From assembly GCA_943372725.1 (NCBI GenBank), contig CALRZT010000225.1, forward strand, positions 1 to 8,330: DNA of 8,330 nucleotides. Reading direction: 5' to 3'. Positions 1 through 5,084 of this stretch are shown one piece after another. The DNA comes from CAMDHY01 sp943372725. Lineage in GTDB: Bacteria > Pseudomonadota > Alphaproteobacteria > Rhizobiales > Segnochrobactraceae. A program made the position numbers and the translations under genes. Every line of letters starts with the position of its first letter. Position 1 is the first letter of the stretch. Under the pieces are notes generated by a model that did not search any database, was not told the origin of the DNA, and saw nothing but the letters and a program-made list of their open reading frames with translations.

Positions 1-590
1 CCGTCCTCGGTCGCCGCCTCCTCGGCGAGACCGTGGCGCTGCAATTCGACGTAGAGCCGGTCCGGAAGCGCGGCGGCCAGCCGCTCCAGTCGGGTCTGGG
101 CCGCCACCTCGCCACCGGCGGCGAGCGCCGCGCCGATCGGCCCCCGCGCCCCGCCGGTGAGCACGATCAGGCCGTCGGCATCATCGAGCAGCGTGCCGAT
201 CGCCAGGTGCGGACGCTCGCCCGCCTCGCCCCCGAGATAGGCGCGGCTGACGAGGCGCGCGAGGGCGTCGTAGCCCGAAGGCGTTGCCGCCAGCAGCACG
301 AGCGGGGCGAGCGGACTGCTTCCATCGCGACCGCCCGGCGTGCGGCGGCCGCCGGCGTCGTCGAGGAAATCGACGAGCAGCTCGCAGCCGATGATCGGCT
401 GGATGCCCGATTCGATCGACTTCTCGGAGAACTCCAGCGCCCCGAAGAGATTGCCGGTGTCGGTCACCGCCAGAGCGGGCTGCTTGTCGGCCTTGGCGAG
501 CCCGACCAGCCCCTTGATGTGGATGGCGCCTTCCAGCAGCGAATAGGACGAGTGGACGCGCAGGTGCACGAAACCGGGGTCTGCCGCCAT
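1..590 (-). CDS. dnaE: DNA polymerase III alpha subunit, N-terminal part (cut by left edge)
   Basis: This gene encodes the replicative DNA polymerase catalytic subunit. The reading frame is open from the ATG at 590-588 to the left edge, giving 196 residues out of about 1,150 expected for the family. The visible part is the PHP domain. The protein begins MAADPGFVHLRVHSSYSLLE, with the HLRVHS motif (H9, H13) typical of DnaE, followed by an ALAVTDTGNLFGALEF segment, a QPIIGCEL segment and an LYVELQRHG segment, all characteristic of DnaE1. The N-terminus does not fit the SOS polymerase DnaE2/ImuC, which normally begins with a YAELxVxSNFSFLRGA-type motif. The start is supported by GGAGGG at 603-598, seven bases upstream. 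A 32-codon membrane peptide gene lies 126 bases upstream on the same strand with no obvious promoter between them, so the two may be co-transcribed. No frameshift is seen in the visible part. Confidence 0.93.
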   Translation of the reverse strand, partial: MAADPGFVHLRVHSSYSLLEGAIHIKGLVGLAKADKQPALAVTDTGNLFGALEFSEKSIESGIQPIIGCELLVDFLDDAGGRRTPGGRDGSSPLAPLVLLAATPSGYDALARLVSRAYLGGEAGERPHLAIGTLLDDADGLIVLTGGARGPIGAALAAGGEVAAQTRLERLAAALPDRLYVELQRHGLAEEAATED

Positions 591-597
591 GTCCGCA

Positions 598-603
598 CCC
601 TCC
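598..603 (-). promoter_or_regulatory. dnaE ribosome binding site
   Basis: GGAGGG on the minus strand, seven bases before the ATG at 590. It fixes the dnaE start, since the frame upstream shows no better-placed initiator. Confidence 0.75.
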
Positions 604-672
604 AACCCGTCACGCGGGACGTGGTCCCACCGGCGCCGGCCCGGGCGGCGCGCGAGCCGCGACTGTTGCAGC

Positions 673-701
673 CGGGAGACGGCGCTGTCGACCGCCTCCC
701 G
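673..701 (-). other. Stem-loop between the small membrane peptide gene and dnaE
   Basis: Minus-strand RNA can form a 10-pair stem (arms 701-692 and 682-673) around a nine-base loop. It contains one G-U wobble, between 695 and 679. On the plus strand the same position is an A-C mismatch, so the structure favours the minus-strand transcript. It begins 15 bases after the peptide stop codon. No run of T follows, so it is not a classical intrinsic terminator. It could be an RNA stabiliser, an attenuator, or part of the dnaE leader. Confidence 0.55.
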
Positions 702-716
702 ACCGCCATCAACAGC

Positions 717-815
717 TCAGGCGAGCCGGCCGAAAGCGTCGAGCCAGACGACCAGGGTGGCGACAAAGAGCGTCAGGGCGATCAGGGCGGCGAGGTCGTG
801 AGCGGGACGGGTCAT
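717..815 (-). CDS. 32-residue single-pass membrane peptide, candidate SOS-induced small protein (SidA-like in size and type)
   Basis: This is a short gene of 32 codons plus TGA. The peptide starts MTRPAHDLAALIALTLFVAT, continues LVVWLDAF and ends GRLA. Residues 8-25 form one hydrophobic helix. R3 and H6 lie before it and a short D26-A32 tail after it, which is the pattern of an inner-membrane peptide. Support for translation is strong: a full AGGAGG lies five bases before the ATG, and a promoter with a LexA-like box sits directly upstream. dnaE follows 126 bases later on the same strand. What is known: Caulobacter SidA is a 29-residue, LexA-controlled inner-membrane protein that blocks division after DNA damage. 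What is inferred: this peptide may play the same role, because size, membrane topology and apparent SOS control agree. I cannot show sequence homology from here. Alternatives are a leader peptide for dnaE expression or an unrelated small membrane protein. Confidence 0.72.
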   Translation of the reverse strand: MTRPAHDLAALIALTLFVATLVVWLDAFGRLA

Positions 816-820
816 GCTAG

Positions 821-826
821 CCTCCT
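821..826 (-). promoter_or_regulatory. Consensus Shine-Dalgarno of the 32-residue peptide gene
   Basis: AGGAGG on the minus strand, five bases (CTAGC) from the ATG at 815. It is a full consensus site and the strongest in the window. It is the main reason for calling so short a gene. Confidence 0.85.
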
Positions 827-833
827 GGATTTA

Positions 834-849
834 TGTACCTTGTTTGTTC
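834..849 (-). promoter_or_regulatory. LexA (SOS) box candidate, alphaproteobacterial type
   Basis: The minus strand reads GAACAAACAAGGTACA. The alphaproteobacterial LexA consensus is GAAC-N7-GAAC, usually followed by A. Here the first half is perfect, the spacing is exactly seven, and the second half is GTAC, one mismatch. The box begins directly after the putative -10 hexamer (855-850) and would cover the transcription start, which is a good position for a repressor. The one mismatch leaves real doubt. Confidence 0.6.
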
Positions 850-878
850 TTTTTAATATCCCTCTTTGTTCGAGTCAA
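850..878 (-). promoter_or_regulatory. Sigma70-type promoter of the small peptide gene (and probably dnaE)
   Basis: On the minus strand, TTGACT (878-873, five of six consensus bases) is followed by exactly 17 bases and then TAAAAA (855-850, four of six). The surrounding stretch is strikingly AT-rich for this genome. The predicted start near 843 leaves a leader of about 28 bases containing AGGAGG. GAACAAA occurs once in the spacer (871-865) and again right after the -10 (849-843), 22 bases apart. Confidence 0.65.
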
Positions 879-1122
879 CGCCTCTCAGCACACGCTGAGC
901 GCGCGGCACAGTGGCAGCGGTTGCGGCGATCTCGCCCGACCGTGGCGGCCCCCTCGCGCCAACTCGGGCTCGCACCTCCGTCCGTGCTGGGCTACATCGG
1001 AGGGAGGCGTTCGGAGCGCTCGTCCGGGCGACGGTCGGGCGCACCGGCCCATCGGCCGGCGGCTGCGGCCGGCCGGGGGACTTGACCGCCGACGGCTCGG
1101 GTCGGCGCGACCGGGAGAGGGA

Positions 1123-2124
1123 ATGAGGACGGTCCTCAAGAAGTACGGATGGCCGGTGATCGGCCTCGCGGCGGTCGTGCTGTCCGGCTGGCTGCTCTAT
1201 TCCGAACTGCGCAGCCTCTCCCTCGACGACCTGATCGAAAGCCTCGCGGCGATCGGCTGGCACCAGTGGCTCCTCGCCGCCGCCTCGACCCTCGTCGCCT
1301 ATGCGGCGCTCGCCTGGTACGACCGCATCGGGCTGCAGTTCCTCGGCAAGCAGGTGCCGTGGCTCTACATCGCCGTCACCTCCTTCACCACCTATGCGCT
1401 CTCCCACAACATCGGCGCCTCGGTGCTGTCGGGCGCCGTCATCCGCTACCGCGCCTATTCGCGCCAGGGGCTCAGCGCCGGCGAGGTGGCGGTGCTGGTG
1501 ACGTTCTGTTCGTTCACCTTCGCGCTCGGAACGGTGATGCTCGCCGGCCTCGTGCTTGTGCTCGAGCCGCACGTCGCTGACCACATCACGGAGCTGCCGC
1601 ATGAGCTCGTGCGCATCCTCGGGTTTGTCATCCTCGGCGGCATCGCGCTCTACGTGCTGTTCACGAGGCTGCCGCTGCGGCCGTTCCGAATCGGTAGCCT
1701 GCTGGTGCCGCGGCCGTCCGGCGGCATCGTCGCCCGCCAGTTGGTGGCGGCGCCGATCGAGCTGATCGGAGCTGCGGCGATCATCTATTTCACCCTGCCG
1801 GCGCAGGACAATCCGGGTTTCCTGATCGTCCTCGGCGCCTTCCTTGCCTCGTTCTCGGCGGCCCTGCTGTCGCACGCGCCGGGCGGCCTCGGCGTGCTCG
1901 AGCTCGTCTTCCTGACGGTGCTGCCGGACGCAAACCCCGCCGACGTGCTCGCGGCCCTCATCGTCTTCCGGCTGTTCTACCTGCTGCTGCCGCTCGCCCT
2001 GTCCCTGATCGTCGTCGTGGTGTTCGAGCACTCGCAGTTCGGCCGCGAGGATGCGCCCGCGGCTGCTCCCGGCGCCGGCCCGGCACCGCCCGACCCGGTC
2101 GACCGCGGTCCGTCGCAACCCTGA
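1123..2124 (+). CDS. Lysylphosphatidylglycerol synthase TM-region / YbhN (UPF0104) family membrane protein
   Basis: This is a 333-residue integral inner-membrane protein. Hydrophobic segments lie near residues 11-27, 47-66, 80-104, 122-147, 163-181, 205-225, 231-255 and 273-300, giving about eight helices, followed by a charged, Pro/Ala-rich tail from about 303. Two family marks are clear: SHNIGASVLSGAVIRYRAYS (residues 94-113) and HAPGGLGVLE (251-260). Both are seen in YbhN-like proteins and in the N-terminal flippase half of MprF. The cytosolic lysyl-transferase half of MprF is absent, so this protein alone should not make lysyl-lipid; a lipid-handling or flippase role is an inference. I chose the ATG at 1123, preceded by GGGAGAGGGA, because the in-frame extension back to 814 has no membrane-protein or family character and overlaps the divergent promoter. 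The gene is divergent from the dnaE arm and its transcription partner is not evident. Confidence 0.88.
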   Translation: MRTVLKKYGWPVIGLAAVVLSGWLLYSELRSLSLDDLIESLAAIGWHQWLLAAASTLVAYAALAWYDRIGLQFLGKQVPWLYIAVTSFTTYALSHNIGASVLSGAVIRYRAYSRQGLSAGEVAVLVTFCSFTFALGTVMLAGLVLVLEPHVADHITELPHELVRILGFVILGGIALYVLFTRLPLRPFRIGSLLVPRPSGGIVARQLVAAPIELIGAAAIIYFTLPAQDNPGFLIVLGAFLASFSAALLSHAPGGLGVLELVFLTVLPDANPADVLAALIVFRLFYLLLPLALSLIVVVVFEHSQFGREDAPAAAPGAGPAPPDPVDRGPSQP

Positions 2125-2134
2125 GCCAACCGGC

Positions 2135-2156
2135 GCGGCACCCCTGCAGGGGCCGC
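2135..2156 (+). terminator. Stem-loop just after the YbhN-like gene, possible terminator without a T run
   Basis: GCGG (2135-2138) pairs with CCGC (2153-2156), and CCCC (2141-2144) pairs with GGGG (2149-2152) around a TGCA loop, with a two-base bulge on the left. It begins ten bases after the stop codon, where a transcript 3' end is expected. No U-rich tail follows, so termination may need Rho or the hairpin may only protect the 3' end. Confidence 0.4.
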
Positions 2157-2235
2157 AGATCGAGCCCGCCATCCCCTCCCCTACCCCGTCGGCGCCCTCC
2201 CCCGCGATCACGGGCGGAGCCGCGCCGCCGCGCGC

Positions 2236-2265
2236 GCTCGTCCCGGTCGCGACCGGGAGTCGAGC
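2236..2265. repeat. Extended inverted repeat between the YbhN-like gene and the GntR gene
   Basis: CCCGGTCGCGACCGGG at 2242-2257 is a perfect 16-base palindrome. It is extended by GCTCG (2236-2240) and CGAGC (2261-2265), with one unpaired base on the left and three on the right. The total is 13 pairs per arm, able to form a hairpin in RNA of either strand. There is no T run. It may insulate the operon from the upstream gene, or be an extragenic palindrome. Confidence 0.5.
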
Positions 2266-2319
2266 CGCCGTTCGCCGCGAGAACGCTGTGGACAGGCCCC
2301 GCAAGAGCCCGCCCCGGCG

Positions 2320-2348
2320 TTGACCCTGCATATTGTACACAGTATGGA
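2320..2348 (+). promoter_or_regulatory. Putative promoter of the gntR-led catabolic operon
   Basis: TTGACC (2320-2325, five of six) is followed by 17 bases and TATGGA (2343-2348, three of six). The -35 and spacing are good and the -10 is poor. If it is real, transcription would begin near 2355, at the ATG at 2357, giving an almost leaderless message and making the GGAG at 2346-2349 unusable. Either this promoter or that ribosome binding site is right, not both. Confidence 0.4.
2330..2345 (+). promoter_or_regulatory. Palindromic operator, probably for the adjacent GntR/FCD regulator
   Basis: ATATTGTACACAGTAT reads almost the same on the other strand; 12 of 16 positions are symmetric (ATA-N-TGT-NN-ACA-N-TAT). 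FCD-type GntR proteins usually bind short dyads built on TNGT/ACNA half-sites such as TTGTNNACAA, and this fits. It lies 12 bases before the regulator's start and inside the putative promoter spacer, so it would allow autorepression together with control of the whole operon. Confidence 0.65.
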
Positions 2349-2356
2349 GTAGACCC

Positions 2357-3034
2357 ATGGACGTCGCCCGCACCCGTCTTTCCCTCGTCATCCCGGAGGA
2401 GCTCGCCCGGCTCCTGCAGGAGGAGATCATCTCGGGCCGGCTGGCGCCGGCGACTCGTCTGACGGAGGAGGACGTCGCCCAGACCTACGGCGTCAGCCGC
2501 TCGCCCGTTCGCGAGGCGCTGCGCCTGCTCGAGCGCGACGGCCTCGTCCTGAAGGCGCCGCGCCGGGGCATCTGGGTCGCCCCGCTGACGCTGAAGGACT
2601 TCGACGAGGTCTATGCCTGCCGCATCCCGCTCGAGGCACTCGCCGCGGCGGAGGCGGCCGCCTCGGCCGACGTGGCGCTGAAGGACGAGCTGCCGGCGAT
2701 CCTGGCGGCGATGCGCGCCGCCCACGGCGACGGCGACGTCCAGCGCTTCTTCGATGCCGACGTGCGCGGCTCGACGGTGATCTACCGCCTGTGCGGCAAC
2801 GTCACCCTGCGCCGCCTGCTCGCCGGCCTCGAGAAGCAGGCGCTGCGCTACCGCTACTTCATCTATGCCCGCGCCCCCGGGGCCGTGCGCCTCTCGGTGG
2901 AGGGCACCGCCACCATCTATGCGGCCATCCTCGCCGGCGACGCGCCCCGCGCGAAGGCGGAGACGGAAGCCCTCATCGGTGCCATCTGGCGCGACATCCG
3001 GCCGGCGATGGCCGCCGAAATCCCCGCGGAGTGA
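2357..3034 (+). CDS. GntR-family transcriptional regulator, FadR subfamily with FCD domain
   Basis: This is a 225-residue DNA-binding regulator, normal length for the family. Residues 8-75 form the winged helix domain, with the hallmark TEEDVAQTYGVSRSPVREAL (36-55) followed by RLLERDGLV and a wing around R69-W73. Residues 80-215 are the helical FCD ligand domain. FCD proteins usually bind a metal through one Asp and three His. Here the Asp is kept (D135), but by my alignment the His positions are S139, T184 and L206, so metal-dependent effector binding seems lost. The start is the ATG at 2357 with GGAG seven bases upstream; an in-frame TTG at 2333 lies inside the palindromic operator and is rejected. 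The next gene starts four bases after the stop. Head position in the operon and the adjacent operator suggest a local repressor that responds to the imported substrate or a product. Confidence 0.92.
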   Translation: MDVARTRLSLVIPEELARLLQEEIISGRLAPATRLTEEDVAQTYGVSRSPVREALRLLERDGLVLKAPRRGIWVAPLTLKDFDEVYACRIPLEALAAAEAAASADVALKDELPAILAAMRAAHGDGDVQRFFDADVRGSTVIYRLCGNVTLRRLLAGLEKQALRYRYFIYARAPGAVRLSVEGTATIYAAILAGDAPRAKAETEALIGAIWRDIRPAMAAEIPAE

Positions 3035-3038
3035 GCCG

Positions 3039-4040
3039 ATGCTGGGCCTCGACGCCTCCTTCTCCGTCGTCGATTCCCACACCGCCGGCCATCCGACGCG
3101 CGTCATCCTGTCGGGGGTGCCGCCCCTGCCCGGCGACAGCGTCCGCGCCCGCCGAGACTACTTCCGAGAGCATCACGACGACCTCCGGCCACTGCTGCTG
3201 CACGAGCCGCGCGGCCACGCGGCGATGGTCGGCCTCGTGCCGGTGCCGTCGTCGGTGGCCGACTACGGCGCCTTCTTCATCTCCTCCTACGTCTATCTCG
3301 ACATGTGCGGCCACGGCACGATCGGCTATGCCCGCACGCTCGCCGCGACCGGCGCCCTGACCCGCGAGACCGCGCCGGAGCGCCTCACGCTCGAGACGCC
3401 GGCCGGTGTCGTCGACGTCCGCCTCGACTGGGCGCCGGACGGCGCGCTCGTCGGCGTGCGGCTGCGCAACGTGCCCTCCTACCTCGCCGCCGAGGACGTT
3501 ACCGTCACCCTCGATGGCGTCGGCGAGGTCCGGGCCGACCTCGCCTATGGCGGCATGTGGTACCTGCTGGTCGACGCCGGCCCGCTCGGGCTCGCCCTCG
3601 ACACCGACCACGTCGCTGCGGCGCTCACTCTCGGCAGCCGCCTGAAGGTGGCCTTCAACGAGGTCCTGCACGCGCGCGGCCTGATCGACCCCGCCGACAA
3701 GGCGAGCGTGCTGTTCACCGCCGACGCACCCGGCGAGGCCGCAGCCGCCAGACATCTGCTCGTCCTCGAGGCGAACAAGTTCGACCGCTCGCCGTGCGGT
3801 ACCGGCACAGCGGCGCGGACGGCGCAGCTCGTCCACCGCGGCCGCCTCGCAGCGGGCGGCCGCTATCGCGCCGAGAACATCCTCGGCGTCGCCTTCGAGG
3901 CGACCCTCGTGGCCGGGACCGAGGCCGCTGGCCGGCCGGCCGTGATCGTCGAGATCGCCGGCAACGCCCACATCACCGCCTTTTCGACGATCGTCCGCGA
4001 GCGCGGCGATCCGTTGCCGACGGGATTCCTGTGCCGCTGA
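3039..4040 (+). CDS. Proline racemase family enzyme, two-cysteine type (probable 4-hydroxyproline 2-epimerase or proline racemase)
   Basis: This is a 333-residue cytosolic enzyme of the proline racemase superfamily, full length. The family inverts the alpha carbon of proline-like imino acids using two opposed cysteines. Both are present: C90 in DMCGHGTIG and C253 in DRSPCGTGTAAR. trans-3-hydroxy-L-proline dehydratases of the same fold have Thr at the second position, so this should be a racemase or epimerase. The N-terminal DSHTAGHPTRV and the C-terminal GNAHITAFSTIV are further family marks. Choosing between proline, 4-hydroxyproline and another imino acid needs pocket residues I cannot assign safely. 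The neighbouring transporter and aldehyde dehydrogenases favour a catabolic hydroxyproline-type role. The start at 3039 has GGAG at 3028-3031 overlapping the regulator's last codons, which implies translational coupling. Longer upstream starts would run into the gntR gene. Confidence 0.9.
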   Translation: MLGLDASFSVVDSHTAGHPTRVILSGVPPLPGDSVRARRDYFREHHDDLRPLLLHEPRGHAAMVGLVPVPSSVADYGAFFISSYVYLDMCGHGTIGYARTLAATGALTRETAPERLTLETPAGVVDVRLDWAPDGALVGVRLRNVPSYLAAEDVTVTLDGVGEVRADLAYGGMWYLLVDAGPLGLALDTDHVAAALTLGSRLKVAFNEVLHARGLIDPADKASVLFTADAPGEAAAARHLLVLEANKFDRSPCGTGTAARTAQLVHRGRLAAGGRYRAENILGVAFEATLVAGTEAAGRPAVIVEIAGNAHITAFSTIVRERGDPLPTGFLCR

Positions 4041-4069
4041 GCCCGGGGGCGAGGCGGCGGGGAGAGGAT

Positions 4070-4090
4070 GGCGGACGAGACAAGTCCGCC
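4070..4090 (+). other. Stem-loop directly before the binding-protein gene
   Basis: GGCGGAC (4070-4076) and GTCCGCC (4084-4090) form a perfect seven-pair stem around GAGACAA. It ends four bases before the GAGAGGG ribosome binding site. It could protect the 5' end of a processed mRNA for the binding protein, or modulate its translation. It also argues against starting the protein at the in-frame ATG at 4068, which would place the hairpin inside the coding sequence. Confidence 0.5.
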
Positions 4091-4109
4091 TAGCGAGAGG
4101 GAAAACAGC

Positions 4110-4949
4110 ATGCGATCCGTCACTCTGACTTCGATCCTGGCCTTCCTGGCCCTGATCGTCGCCGCCGTCGCGCAGCCTGCCCGCGCCGACGACAACAACC
4201 CGTCCACCGTGCTCGACAGGATCAAGGCGTCGGGCGTCCTCAAGATCCCGGTGATGGTCGGCGAGGAGCCGGGCTACATCAAGGATCCGGCCACCGGCCA
4301 GTGGTCCGGCTTCTACGTCGACTATCTCACCGACGTGGCGACCCTGCTCGGCGTCAAGGTCGAGCCGGTCGAGACCACTTGGGGCAACCTCGCCGCCGAC
4401 TTCCAGTCGAACAAGATTGACGTGGCGATCGGCGTCAACCCGAACCCGAAGCGCGGCCTCGTCGTCGACTACCTGTGGGAGCCGCTGTTCACCGACGCCT
4501 GGGCCGTGCTGACGCCTCCCGGCAAGCCGGTGAAGACCTGGGCCGAACTCAACGACCCGTCGAAGACCGTCGTCGCCCAGAAGGGCTCGACCATGCAGGT
4601 CGTCGCCGAGGCGTTGCTGCCGAAGGCCAACATCGTGCCCGTCGAGGACCGCAACCTCGCGCTGCTCGAGCTGCAGGCCGGCCGCGCCGACGCCGTCGTC
4701 TTCGCCATCTTCGACGCCATCCAGATCGACCTCAAGGGCGTCGGCGACGTGTCGCTGCCTGAGCCGGTGCTGCGCAATCCGGCGACGCTCGCCGTCGCCC
4801 GTCAGCCCGGCAACGCCGGCTACATCAACTTCCTGACCAACTGGGTGCAGCAGCAGCGCTCGCTCGGTCTCGCCCAGGCGCGTCTCGCCAAGGCCTGGGA
4901 AGATCGCGGCATCGACCTCTCGATCCTTCCGGCGGGCTTCAGTTTCTAG
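4110..4949 (+). CDS. Periplasmic solute-binding protein of a polar amino acid ABC transporter (SBP family 3)
   Basis: This is a 279-residue exported protein that captures the transported solute and delivers it to the permease. Residues 1-26 are a Sec signal peptide: R2, a hydrophobic core at 9-21, and an ARA cleavage site before D27. The mature part starts with STVLDRIKASGVLKIPV and continues with a WSGFYVDYLTDVATLLG segment, both standard for family 3. R115 in NPNPKRG fits the conserved Arg that holds the ligand carboxylate. In typical amino acid binders an Asp eight residues after the G of the GRxDA motif holds the amino group; here that residue is A199, with D202 three residues on. The ligand may therefore be a secondary amine, an N-substituted amino acid or an organic acid. 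The start at 4110 has GAGAGGGAA just upstream and gives a clean signal peptide; the ATG at 4068 would bury it. Stem-loops flank the gene. Confidence 0.92.
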   Translation: MRSVTLTSILAFLALIVAAVAQPARADDNNPSTVLDRIKASGVLKIPVMVGEEPGYIKDPATGQWSGFYVDYLTDVATLLGVKVEPVETTWGNLAADFQSNKIDVAIGVNPNPKRGLVVDYLWEPLFTDAWAVLTPPGKPVKTWAELNDPSKTVVAQKGSTMQVVAEALLPKANIVPVEDRNLALLELQAGRADAVVFAIFDAIQIDLKGVGDVSLPEPVLRNPATLAVARQPGNAGYINFLTNWVQQQRSLGLAQARLAKAWEDRGIDLSILPAGFSF

Positions 4950-4960
4950 TCACCCCGCCA

Positions 4961-5010
4961 CGGCCGGAGACCCCAGCGGCGCCCTCCCCCCTGCCGCCGG
5001 TCTCCGGCCG
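4961..5010 (+). other. Large stem-loop between binding-protein and permease genes
   Basis: CGGCCGGAGACC (4961-4972) and GGTCTCCGGCCG (4999-5010) are perfect 12-base complements. Inside them GCGGC (4976-4980) pairs with GCCGC (4993-4997), leaving a C-rich 12-base loop. The structure starts 11 bases after the binding-protein stop codon, within a 135-base gap, the widest inside this operon. There is no T run. Similar hairpins after binding-protein genes in other ABC operons stabilise the upstream mRNA or partly stop transcription, so that binding protein exceeds permease; that role is inferred here. Confidence 0.7.
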
Positions 5011-5084
5011 ACTTCTCCGCTCGCGGCGCGTGCCATCGGCCGGCCGCCCTCCGAGAGCCCGCCCGAACAGACGGAAGCTTTCGT

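Larger units (their letters stand above)
816..1122. other. Divergent intergenic region between the small peptide gene and the YbhN-like gene
   Basis: This stretch of 307 bases has no gene I can support. Its left 65 bases are AT-rich and hold the minus-strand promoter, LexA-like box and Shine-Dalgarno. Next comes a perfect six-pair palindrome, CTCAGC-ACAC-GCTGAG, at 884-899, just upstream of the -35; it could be a second operator. From about 900 the sequence is very GC-rich with several self-complementary runs, for example CCGGCC at 1044-1049 and GGCCGG at 1054-1059 with a four-base loop. These would form a structured 5' leader if the plus-strand gene is transcribed from here. I see no convincing plus-strand promoter; TTGACC at 1082-1087 has no partner -10. 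Confidence 0.5.

Noticed and set aside
1..590. Error-prone polymerase DnaE2 (ImuC) as identity of the left-edge gene, suggested by the SOS-like box
   Set aside because: The N-terminal HLRVHSSYSLLEGA and NLFGALEF segments are those of the replicative DnaE1, and no imuA/imuB genes precede it.
33..1085. Open frame of 350 codons on the plus strand at the left end
   Set aside because: It is antisense to dnaE and then crosses the small peptide gene and the divergent promoter. It has no protein-family character.
814..1122. Upstream extension of the YbhN-like protein to an ATG at 814
   Set aside because: The extra 103 codons overlap the minus-strand promoter and small gene and are low-complexity Arg/Pro-rich. 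The ATG at 1123 has a usable ribosome binding site and starts at the family N-terminus.
2333..2356. TTG start eight codons upstream for the GntR regulator
   Set aside because: The TTG lies inside the palindromic operator and has no ribosome binding site; ATG 2357 has GGAG at the right distance.
853..2430. Long open frame of 525 codons on the minus strand
   Set aside because: It is antisense to the YbhN-like gene, is Arg/Gly/His-rich with no domain, and runs through two intergenic regions. High GC leaves such frames open by chance.
4068..4109. ATG start 14 codons upstream for the binding protein
   Set aside because: It would put a charged stretch before the signal peptide and encode the hairpin at 4070-4090. 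ATG 4110 has a better ribosome binding site.
2135..5010. The intergenic hairpins as intrinsic terminators
   Set aside because: None is followed by a run of T, so they are reported as stem-loops with uncertain function, and only the one after the YbhN-like gene as a possible terminator.
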